NCBI GenBank assembly: GCA_045655645.1
Contig: JAZOPS010000051.1
Coordinates: forward strand, 62,001 to 126,000
DNA length: 64,000 nucleotides
Source of the DNA: Fimenecus sp045655645
Lineage (GTDB): Bacteria; Bacillota; Clostridia; Oscillospirales; Acutalibacteraceae
Direction of reading: 5' to 3'
Below, piece by piece: positions 23,822 to 30,730 of the stretch. How positions within the stretch are numbered: the first letter of the stretch is position 1; every line of letters starts with the position of its first letter. The notes beneath the pieces were generated by a model, which saw nothing but the letters and a program-made list of their open reading frames with translations, did not search any database and was not told the DNA's origin. Both the position numbers and the translations under genes were made by a program.

Positions 23822-25036
23822 TTACTGTTTTGCGCCGTTGTCAAACATTTCAAGAGTTTTAACACTTGCTGCAAAGCAATCTGCAAGACATCCTTTATTG
23901 AGTTTTTCAGGAGTATCAAGTCTTGTATGATAGAAATCAGGAAGTGCGTGGTTAAGAGCTGTAACACCTGTTGAACGCATGCCTGCTTGTGCGAATGCTG
24001 CTGAGTCAGTTGCACCGCCAAGTGGTGGAACAACACCCTTGCCACAGTGAATGCCGAGTTCCTGACAAGCTTCATAGTAAAGGTCTGAAACATCTTTATC
24101 AACTTTAACTGTTGAGTTAAGGTCACGATAGTTTACCTGCATATATTCAGGTTGTGTGATTGTATCATAAGAATAAACAAACGTTGGAACATCATTAAAT
24201 TCATGAGCATGTGCTTCACACCATGCTTTAGCACCACGAAGACCTGCTTCTTCTGAACCTGTGAGAACAACACCGATTTCTGTGTTTTCAAGTTCAATAC
24301 CTTCTTCTTTAAGTGCTTTAAGAATTGCGATACCGATATAGCAACCTGAGAGGTTATCATTAGCGCCATCAACAACTCTCTTTTTGTTCCACATAAAGTA
24401 GAGACCAAACCAGAATGGAACAAAGATAAGTCCCCAAAGACCAAGTTTTGTTGCAAGTGCAGCATCAGCACCACCTAATTTAATTGCAGCGATAACAATC
24501 ATATAAATTGCACCAATAATGCAAAGGAACATATGAATGTCAAAACCAAGATATGTAAACTTATATTTGAATGGCCATTCCCAAGTTGCGTCAGGGTGAC
24601 CGTTGAAGATAATTCTTCTTTTTACTTCGCCTGTTGGTTTCTTGAAACCAGCTGCATTGTGACCTGTTAATTCTTTGAAGCATTTATCAAGTGTTTTCTT
24701 GTAAAGACCGAATTGTAATACACAAAGAGTAAGACCAACCACAATGAAAATGATTGAAAGTACAGGCATAAAGAAATATGATGCAAGTGCTAAGAAACAG
24801 CAAGTGATTGTAAAGTAAATCCAACCATAGAATGAGTCGGGATTTTCTTTGAACTCGTCAACATAAACTTCGTCACAACCCAAGTCTTTCAACTGGTCTG
24901 CCATATATTCGCAAGCCTGTTGTTCACCTTTTGTACCTGGAGCTCTTTTTTCAAATTTTGTACAGATATGAGTGATTTCGTCAATCATAAACTGCGCAGC
25001 TTCATCTTTTTTGTCAATAATCTTTCTTAAATCCAT
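23822..25036 (-). CDS. M28-family metallopeptidase with membrane segments
   Basis: A 404-residue protein with an M28 (aminopeptidase Y/QC-like) zinc peptidase core. Metal ligands are suggested by FNGHPDATWE (His, Asp), DGANDNLSG (Asp), TGSEEAGLRG (Glu-Glu) and a final His in VTALNHALPDFYHT. Unusually, four hydrophobic segments interrupt the chain: two at about residues 70-115, and two more between the first and second ligand regions. The enzyme is therefore membrane-embedded. There is no signal peptide. The start is ATG after GGAAGGGG. It has its own promoter and terminator. Confidence 0.82.
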   Translation of the reverse strand: MDLRKIIDKKDEAAQFMIDEITHICTKFEKRAPGTKGEQQACEYMADQLKDLGCDEVYVDEFKENPDSFYGWIYFTITCCFLALASYFFMPVLSIIFIVVGLTLCVLQFGLYKKTLDKCFKELTGHNAAGFKKPTGEVKRRIIFNGHPDATWEWPFKYKFTYLGFDIHMFLCIIGAIYMIVIAAIKLGGADAALATKLGLWGLIFVPFWFGLYFMWNKKRVVDGANDNLSGCYIGIAILKALKEEGIELENTEIGVVLTGSEEAGLRGAKAWCEAHAHEFNDVPTFVYSYDTITQPEYMQVNYRDLNSTVKVDKDVSDLYYEACQELGIHCGKGVVPPLGGATDSAAFAQAGMRSTGVTALNHALPDFYHTRLDTPEKLNKGCLADCFAASVKTLEMFDNGAKQ

Positions 25037-25066
25037 GAAGATTCCCCTTCCAAAATTTATGTTAAT

Positions 25067-25095
25067 ATTTTATCACATTAAATTGTAAAATGCAA
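25067..25095 (-). promoter_or_regulatory. Probable promoter for the M28 peptidase
   Basis: TTGCAT, 17-bp spacer, TAAAAT in the minus-strand sense (-35 at 25090-25095, -10 at 25067-25072). Confidence 0.6.
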
Positions 25096-25096
25096 T

Positions 25097-25123
25097 AAAA
25101 AAAGCAGACTAAAAGTCTGCTTT
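25097..25123 (-). terminator. Terminator closing the ten-gene surface operon
   Basis: A 10-bp stem AAAGCAGACT/AGTCTGCTTT with a 3-nt loop and T-run in the minus-strand sense. It lies 12 bp after the stop of the type-3-repeat gene, and also overlaps the -35 of the M28 peptidase promoter region. Confidence 0.9.
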
Positions 25124-25135
25124 TTAATTAAACCT

Positions 25136-27136
25136 TTATTCAGCAATAACTTCGCGTTCATCTTCTTCGTCTTTTTTTCGTTTAAAGATAATTAGAATAA
25201 CGAAAAACAAGCTCAAAGCCATTAATGAAATAATTGTAATTGGTTGACCAAAGTACTCAACGAATGTGTATGGAATATCAATAATAGGAACATCTTTTTT
25301 AGGTCCTCCGATTGTGATTACAACGCCATCGTTATCTTCGTCACCATCAGGTGTTCCGTCATAATCATCAATATGTCCGTCGCCGTCTGAATCGGGGTCT
25401 TTTGAATCAGTGATACCATCATTATCGTCATCGTCGTCATCCTTATCAGGAATACCGTCGCCGTCTGTATCCTTTTTATCATCATCGCCGTCATCGTCAT
25501 TGTCACCATCATAAAGTGGTCCGTCAGGAAGACCATCGTTATCGTCATCGTCGTCTTCGATATCAGGAATACCATCACCATCAGTATCACGCTCCGGACT
25601 GTCGGAGTCATCTACATCAGGAATTCCGTCACCGTCGTCGTCTGCGTCCCTATCGTCATCAATGCCGTCATTGTCGTCATCATCGTCGATTCTGTCAGGT
25701 GTACCATCACCATCTGTATCACGGTCAGGATGGTCAGGGTCGTCCCTATCTGGAATGCCGTCGTTATCATCATCTGAATCGTCGTCATCCTTTATGCCAT
25801 CGTTATCGTCATCGTCGTCGATTCTGTCAGGCGTACCATCACCGTCTGTATCACGGTCAGGATGGTCAGGGTCATCTTTATCGGGAATACCGTCGCCATC
25901 ATCATCAGGGTCAGGAATATTATTTAAATCATCATTTCCATCAGGAAGACCGTCGTTGTCATCATCGTCGTCAACGCTGTCGGGAATACCGTCACCGTCT
26001 GTATCACGGTCAGGATGGTCAGGGTCGTCCTGGTCAAGAATACCGTCGTTATCGTCGTCAGTATCTTTTGTATCAAAAATACCGTCGTCATCATCGTCAG
26101 GGTCACTTCTATCAGGAACACCGTCACTATCTGTGTCACGGTCAGGATGATTCGGGTCGTTTTTATCAGGTATGCCGTCGCCGTCGTCATCTAAGTCATT
26201 GTCGTCATCGAGTCCATCATTATCGTCATCAGGGTCGATTGCATCCGGCAAACCATCGCCGTCTGTATCACGATTTGGGTGGTCAGGGTCATCCTTATCA
26301 AGAATTCCGTCACCATCATCATCAGGGTCAGGAGTTACATTAGGATTTGGGATATCAGGGTCACCATCAGGGTCTTTAAACTCAGGAACATTAGGGTCCC
26401 CCGGGTCAGTATCGTCTGGGTCCTTATCAGGAATTCCATTCTTGTCATTATCTACAATGCTAAAATCTAAATAAATCTTTTCAGCATCAAAAGGAACAAG
26501 TACAACTTGTGTGCCATCAGATGCAGTTGTAAGAGTTACTTCTTTAACATCGGCTCTTTCAATTACAAAAGAAACGTTTGCAAGAACTTCGCCATCTTTT
26601 GAAATTGTAACAAGATGTTTACCATCAGCAATATCTTTCACAAGATATCGTCCATCAGCATTGGTTTTTGCTGTTACACCGCCAAAGTCAAAGCTTAGCT
26701 CGGCACCTTTGACTTCTTTCTTACCAAGATAAACAGTACCTTCAATATCCACCTTGCTACACTTATCATTAGGGTCAGAAGAACATTTTTCAAAAACAAC
26801 TTTAACAAAGACATCATTAACAATATTTGTAATTTTAAGATTGCCACTGACAAATTGTTCTGTAACATCAGCGCCATTTACTTCAATGCTTTCAATGTGA
26901 TAGCCGTTTTCATAAATTACGCCAAGGTCGATTTCACCAAATCTATTAATATTAAATTGTGTACCATCAGGGCATAACTTACCATTTACAAGCACATAAC
27001 CGCCATCATTATAAATAACGGTAACTGAGTGCTCATAAGGAACTGATGTTGAAATAACCGTATTCCCGGCAAATGCTGGTATCGCCATAACAAACACCAT
27101 AGCTAAAGCCACAATGATACTTATTGCTTTTTTCAA
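25136..27136 (-). CDS. Surface protein with thrombospondin type-3 calcium repeats and C-terminal membrane anchor
   Basis: A 666-residue secreted protein. A signal peptide ends at AFA (residue 23). An unknown beta-rich region (24-125) follows, then a carboxypeptidase-regulatory/CnaB-like domain (about 130-195). A stalk of roughly 370 residues (about 232-602) is made almost only of DTDGDGIPD/DDDDNDG-type loops, the thrombospondin type-3 calcium pattern. A hydrophobic helix (about 632-655) is followed by FKRKK and an acidic tail, with no LPXTG. It is the last gene of the ten-gene operon and is likely the cell-envelope-anchored rigid stalk or base of the structure. Confidence 0.82.
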   Translation of the reverse strand: MKKAISIIVALAMVFVMAIPAFAGNTVISTSVPYEHSVTVIYNDGGYVLVNGKLCPDGTQFNINRFGEIDLGVIYENGYHIESIEVNGADVTEQFVSGNLKITNIVNDVFVKVVFEKCSSDPNDKCSKVDIEGTVYLGKKEVKGAELSFDFGGVTAKTNADGRYLVKDIADGKHLVTISKDGEVLANVSFVIERADVKEVTLTTASDGTQVVLVPFDAEKIYLDFSIVDNDKNGIPDKDPDDTDPGDPNVPEFKDPDGDPDIPNPNVTPDPDDDGDGILDKDDPDHPNRDTDGDGLPDAIDPDDDNDGLDDDNDLDDDGDGIPDKNDPNHPDRDTDSDGVPDRSDPDDDDDGIFDTKDTDDDNDGILDQDDPDHPDRDTDGDGIPDSVDDDDDNDGLPDGNDDLNNIPDPDDDGDGIPDKDDPDHPDRDTDGDGTPDRIDDDDDNDGIKDDDDSDDDNDGIPDRDDPDHPDRDTDGDGTPDRIDDDDDNDGIDDDRDADDDGDGIPDVDDSDSPERDTDGDGIPDIEDDDDDNDGLPDGPLYDGDNDDDGDDDKKDTDGDGIPDKDDDDDDNDGITDSKDPDSDGDGHIDDYDGTPDGDEDNDGVVITIGGPKKDVPIIDIPYTFVEYFGQPITIISLMALSLFFVILIIFKRKKDEEDEREVIAE

Positions 27137-27182
27137 TGAAATCCACCTCCTTAACTAATTCTTTTTAGAAAAATTACGGAGT

Positions 27183-27683
27183 TTATGATTCAGAATACTC
27201 TACAGTATATGTGATTGTACCTGTATATGCACCAACTGGAGCAGCTCCGAACCCTGCAACTGTAATTGTTGCGTCTGTTCCACCCATATCAGATGCTTTT
27301 GCACCATCATTTACGCCTGTAAATGTTGTTTCGCCTGCACCTGTAAGTGTATATTTAAGTGTTGCTGTTGTATCAGCATTAGTCATAACACCGTTGTTTG
27401 CGTCATCAGTATCAGCATCATAAGCAACATCAACATTAACCGAAGCACCAACAAGAAGTTGTGATGTAACTGAATAGCTTGCATCATAAGCTGTTGTTTC
27501 GTCACCCCAAACAACTGAAATTGTTGCAGGGATTTGAACTGTGTATGATGCGTCTGTTGTTGCATCATAAGTTGTTTCAACATTAACAATATTTTCACCG
27601 ACAACAGCTGTTTCTGCAAATGCAGGAACTGTAACTGCCATCATCATAACGAGTGCTAATGCAATAGAAATAATCTTTTTCAT
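27183..27683 (-). CDS. Secreted Ig-like domain paralogue 1 (166 aa)
   Basis: Seventh of seven tandem paralogues in transcription order. A signal peptide (MKKIISIALALVMMMA, cleaved after AFA at residue 23) is followed by a short extension and one beta-sandwich domain of about 115 residues. The domain opens with YTVQIPATISVVWG and closes with AYTGTITYTVE at the very C-terminus. There is no sortase signal or membrane helix. Its closing strands (APVGAYTGTITYTV) are the closest match to the C-terminal domain of the giant protein (VPVGAYSTQLTYTV). Function unknown; a structural subunit is inferred. Confidence 0.8.
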   Translation of the reverse strand: MKKIISIALALVMMMAVTVPAFAETAVVGENIVNVETTYDATTDASYTVQIPATISVVWGDETTAYDASYSVTSQLLVGASVNVDVAYDADTDDANNGVMTNADTTATLKYTLTGAGETTFTGVNDGAKASDMGGTDATITVAGFGAAPVGAYTGTITYTVEYSES

Positions 27684-27702
27684 AATAAATTACTCCTTTG
27701 AA

Positions 27703-28191
27703 TTAAGCGATTTCTGCTGTAAATGTAAGAGTGTCTGTGTAGCTATCGATTGCAACTGATTTCCAATCGTTAAGAGCAACTTTAACTGTTACCTTTGCTG
27801 TATCATCATAAACTGCTGAATCTGCTGTGAATATTGCATTTTCAAGTGTGTAACCAAGTGAGCCACCTGCTGTGCTTGTCATTTTATAAGCACCATCAGC
27901 GTCAGTTACTGTAACCTTAACTGCGTCACCTGTTTTAAGCTGACTTGCAACTGCATATTCAATGTCAGTTGAAGTTGCTTCCCAAGGAAGTGTCTGAGTT
28001 GCAGGGATTGTAACTGTATACCAAGCTGCCTCAGTATCACCAATACCGTCATTGTCAGTATCTTTCTTTGTATCTGTATTGATTATTGTATCACTACCTG
28101 CATTTGAGCCACCTGTAACAGCTGCAAAAGCAGGAACACAGATTGCCATCATCATTACAATAGCCATAGCAATTGCTAAAATCTTTTTCAT
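27703..28191 (-). CDS. Secreted Ig-like domain paralogue 2 (162 aa) with calcium-type loop
   Basis: A signal peptide (MKKILAIAMAIVMMMA, cleaved after AFA) and a Ser/Asn-rich segment precede an acidic loop DTDNDGIGD (about residues 43-51). That loop matches one unit of the type-3 repeats in the operon's stalk protein. The shared domain then runs from YTVTIPATQTLPW to YTDTLTFTAE at the C-terminus. The conserved Gly after the Trp is Glu here. It sits 20 bp after the preceding paralogue's coding region with a standard SD. No anchor is visible. Confidence 0.8.
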   Translation of the reverse strand: MKKILAIAMAIVMMMAICVPAFAAVTGGSNAGSDTIINTDTKKDTDNDGIGDTEAAWYTVTIPATQTLPWEATSTDIEYAVASQLKTGDAVKVTVTDADGAYKMTSTAGGSLGYTLENAIFTADSAVYDDTAKVTVKVALNDWKSVAIDSYTDTLTFTAEIA

Positions 28192-28217
28192 TTTAATTAC
28201 CTCTTTTATGAAATCTA

Positions 28218-28700
28218 TTAAATATCTGTAAGCTCTGCATTGAATGTTAATGTTCCCACATAATTATCAATTGATGCTTTCTCCCAATTAGTAGTAGGAA
28301 TCTGCACCATTACGCTTGATGTTTCTGCGTTTTCAGGAAGAATAACAGAATTTTTTGTAGTGTATTCTGTTGTACCCTCTTTTAAAGAATATTCAAGGAA
28401 TGCGGTATTAGTAGCATTTTTCATTTTACCATCAGTATCAGCAGTTACCGTAACTTTTACACCTTTTCCTGTTGCCAATTGACTGTAAACTGAATATTCA
28501 ATTTCTTCTTCTGTTTGTCCCCAAGTAATTGTAGCAGTAGCAGGTATTGTTACTGTAAAAGATGCACCAACTGTTGAACCGTCAACTCTTACAGGGGTAC
28601 TGCCCATTGATGTAGTTGCATCAAGAGTGGCTGCAAAAACTGGAACGCAGATTATAAACATCAGCACAAATGCCAGAGCTAATGAAAGTATTTTTTTCAT
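28218..28700 (-). CDS. Secreted Ig-like domain paralogue 3 (160 aa)
   Basis: A signal peptide of 23 residues ends in VFA. Next is an N-terminal extension with alternating hydrophobic residues (STPVRVDGSTVG), then the shared domain from FTVTIPATATITWG to YVGTLTFNAE, a few residues before the end. No calcium loop is present. The domain is Lys- and Thr-rich. Spacing to its neighbours is about 20 bp on both sides, consistent with one transcript. Confidence 0.78.
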   Translation of the reverse strand: MKKILSLALAFVLMFIICVPVFAATLDATTSMGSTPVRVDGSTVGASFTVTIPATATITWGQTEEEIEYSVYSQLATGKGVKVTVTADTDGKMKNATNTAFLEYSLKEGTTEYTTKNSVILPENAETSSVMVQIPTTNWEKASIDNYVGTLTFNAELTDI

Positions 28701-28722
28701 ATTAAGCCCTCATTTCAAACAA

Positions 28723-29193
28723 TTAAGCGTTAACGAGCTCTGCTGTAAATGTGATTGTTCCTTCATAAGTAGCGATTGAAGCTGCTGCCCATTCACCTGC
28801 ATCAATTGTAAGGTTGAATGTGTGAGACTCATTGTTTACAACTGCACTATTTGCAATACCTGTTGTAGCGTCAGCAACTGCAAATTCGATTGTTTCGTTT
28901 GCAGCGTTTGTAAGGTCTTTTGCCTTTTCAAGTGAAACCTTAACGCGTTTGTCGGTCTGCACCTGGCTTGTAATCTTATACGCTCCTGCTTTTGTTGTAT
29001 CACCCCAAGTAAGGTCAACTGCTGCAGGAATTTCAACTGAGTATGTTCCATCGCCTTTGTCTGCAACACCGTCAACTAAAACTGTTGAACTGCCTGACTG
29101 TGCATTAACATCAAGTGTTTTTGTAGCAAAAGCAGGAACACAAATTGCCATCATCATAATGAGGGCAAGAACTAATGAAATAATCTTTTTCAT
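28723..29193 (-). CDS. Secreted Ig-like domain paralogue 4 (156 aa)
   Basis: I use the second of two close ATG codons (29193), because the first directly abuts the SD CAGGAG. A signal peptide ends in AFA. The extension SGSSTVLVDG resembles those of paralogues 3 and 5. The domain runs from YSVEIPAAVDLTWG to YEGTITFTAE at the C-terminus. It is richer in Lys than its relatives in the middle strands. There is no anchor. It belongs to the tandem array. Confidence 0.78.
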   Translation of the reverse strand: MKKIISLVLALIMMMAICVPAFATKTLDVNAQSGSSTVLVDGVADKGDGTYSVEIPAAVDLTWGDTTKAGAYKITSQVQTDKRVKVSLEKAKDLTNAANETIEFAVADATTGIANSAVVNNESHTFNLTIDAGEWAAASIATYEGTITFTAELVNA

Positions 29194-29217
29194 AAAATGC
29201 ATCTCCTGACCATTAAA

Positions 29218-29694
29218 TTATGCATCAACAACTGTTGATGTGAATGTAAGTGTATCGCTATATGTATCAATAGCTGCTGCATTCCAAACTGTTGCATCAA
29301 CATTGATACTATAATTAAATGTTGCATTTGTAACAACAGGACCTGTTGTTTTACCTGTAGTTGTACCGCCAAGAGTATAAGCAAGAGTAGCGTTATCAGC
29401 GTTTACCATGTTAAGTCCGTCGCCTGTATCAGCAACCACAACCTGAACTGCTTTACCTGTTCTAAGGTTTGAATTAACTTTATAATCAAAGTTTGTTGTT
29501 GCAGTGCCCCAAACAATGTTCATTGTTGCAGGATAAGTAACTGTATAAGTACCATCGCCTGTAATTGCAGATGTATCTGTCTGAACTGTTGCAGTACCTG
29601 ACTGTACATTAGCGTTGAGTTCTTCTGCAAAAGCAGGAACCATAACAACCATCATCATAACGAGTGCCATTACTAAAGAAATAACTTTTTTCAT
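29218..29694 (-). CDS. Secreted Ig-like domain paralogue 5 (158 aa)
   Basis: A signal peptide MKKVISLVMALVMMMVV ends in AFA. A Thr-rich extension (SGTATVQTDT) precedes the shared domain, from YTVTYPATMNIVWG to YSDTLTFTST. The mature protein is unusually rich in Thr, Asn and Ala and has no Cys. The start is ATG after GGAGAT. The signal peptides of all seven paralogues are nearly interchangeable at DNA level, which suggests repeated gene duplication in place. Confidence 0.78.
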   Translation of the reverse strand: MKKVISLVMALVMMMVVMVPAFAEELNANVQSGTATVQTDTSAITGDGTYTVTYPATMNIVWGTATTNFDYKVNSNLRTGKAVQVVVADTGDGLNMVNADNATLAYTLGGTTTGKTTGPVVTNATFNYSINVDATVWNAAAIDTYSDTLTFTSTVVDA

Positions 29695-29724
29695 AATCTA
29701 TATCTCCTTTTATTATTTATAAAA

Positions 29725-30225
29725 TTATACTCTTTCAATTTCTGCTGTATATGTGATAATATCACTGTATTCTTCAACAACTGCTGTATTCCAGTTATCT
29801 GCAGAAATTGCAACTGTAACCGTCTTTGTTGCTGCAGGGTAAATTGTAGGAACATCTGCTGAGAAAGTAATGCCTTCACCTGCAAGTGCGTAAGGGATTT
29901 CATAAGCACTGTCAACAGTTTTCATAACTAATGCGCCTGACACTGTAACTTTAACTCTGCCATCTCTCTTAAGGTGTGATTCAACTGTGTATGAAACATC
30001 AGTTTCTTCTGTACCCCAAGGAATTGTTGTGTCAGCAGGGATTGTAATTGTGTATTCTTCTGCTTCTTTGTCGCCGACACCATCACCATCAGTGTCTTTT
30101 AATGTTGATGTGTCGATAACTACGTCTGCACTGTCAGGATTAGCGTTAAGTTCAACTGCAAATGCTGGAACCATAACAGCCATCATCATAACAAGTGCCA
30201 TTGCGAATGATAAAATCTTTTTCAT
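29725..30225 (-). CDS. Secreted Ig-like domain paralogue 6 (166 aa) with calcium-type loop
   Basis: A signal peptide ends in AFA and is followed by ELNANPDSADVVIDT. An acidic loop DTDGDGVGD (about residues 44-52) is identical in style to the stalk protein's repeats. The shared domain spans YTITIPADTTIPWG to YSDIITYTAE. As in paralogue 2, the loop sits between the N-terminal extension and the domain, where it could bind calcium at a subunit junction. That function is inferred. The SD is GGAG. Confidence 0.8.
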   Translation of the reverse strand: MKKILSFAMALVMMMAVMVPAFAVELNANPDSADVVIDTSTLKDTDGDGVGDKEAEEYTITIPADTTIPWGTEETDVSYTVESHLKRDGRVKVTVSGALVMKTVDSAYEIPYALAGEGITFSADVPTIYPAATKTVTVAISADNWNTAVVEEYSDIITYTAEIERV

Positions 30226-30259
30226 AATATATTACTCCTTTTTAAGATTAAAATACATA

Positions 30260-30709
30260 TTAAACTGCGTCGGTGTATTCAGCAGTGAATGTTAAAATGT
30301 CACTGTGTTTACCACTTGCAGCGTAAAGCCATTCTGTTTCTTCAACCTCTACTGAAAGAGTGAAACTTTCACCATAATCACCGGGGAAGAAAGAGATGTC
30401 TTCGCTAAGCAAACTGTATGCAATAGTTTTTTCGCTATCCGCCTCGTTTACCAGTTTGAAATCATTTTGTGAAGAAACTGAAACCTTTACCATCTTACTA
30501 GGTTCAATAAGCATTTTGGTTGCCGTTACTTCACCAATGTCCATAGCAGTTGTTTGCCACGGAATTTCAATATCTGCAGGATAAGTTAGTTCGTATTCTG
30601 CTCGGTCAGCCTTTGTGGAAATTTCCATAGACTGACTACTAGCGAATACCGGCATAATGCAAAGTACAAGCATTACAGCCGCTAATCCTACTGAAAAGAA
30701 TTTTTTCAT
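30260..30709 (-). CDS. Secreted Ig-like domain paralogue 7 (149 aa), divergent
   Basis: The most divergent member and the first of the seven to be transcribed, directly after the giant gene. I choose the second ATG (30709), since the first abuts the SD GGAGGAG. The signal peptide ends in VFA. The domain runs from YELTYPADIEIPW to HSDILTFTAE, keeping the opening Pro-Ala and Trp and the closing strand but with a Gln in place of the Gly after Trp. It may be a specialised tip or adaptor subunit, which is only inference. Confidence 0.75.
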   Translation of the reverse strand: MKKFFSVGLAAVMLVLCIMPVFASSQSMEISTKADRAEYELTYPADIEIPWQTTAMDIGEVTATKMLIEPSKMVKVSVSSQNDFKLVNEADSEKTIAYSLLSEDISFFPGDYGESFTLSVEVEETEWLYAASGKHSDILTFTAEYTDAV

Positions 30710-30730
30710 TTCTGTCATCTCCTCCCCTTA

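Noticed and set aside
25516..26343. Long plus-strand open frames (275, 162 and 100 codons) over the type-3-repeat gene
   Set aside because: They are antisense shadows of the GAC/GAT-rich repeats. Their products are odd His/Arg/Tyr or Ser/Pro runs with no SD, promoter or family, while the minus-strand reading has a signal peptide, domains and an anchor.
25318..26480. Possible CRISPR or tandem-repeat array
   Set aside because: The repeats are in frame, vary in length and encode calcium-binding loops; there are no unique spacers or cas genes.
27183..30709. WxL-domain, LPXTG pilin or chaperone-usher pilin identity for the seven paralogues
   Set aside because: There is no WxL motif pair, no LPXTG, no sortase and no chaperone or usher gene. 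The single conserved W lies near the domain start, so only a general Ig-like/beta-sandwich fold can be claimed.
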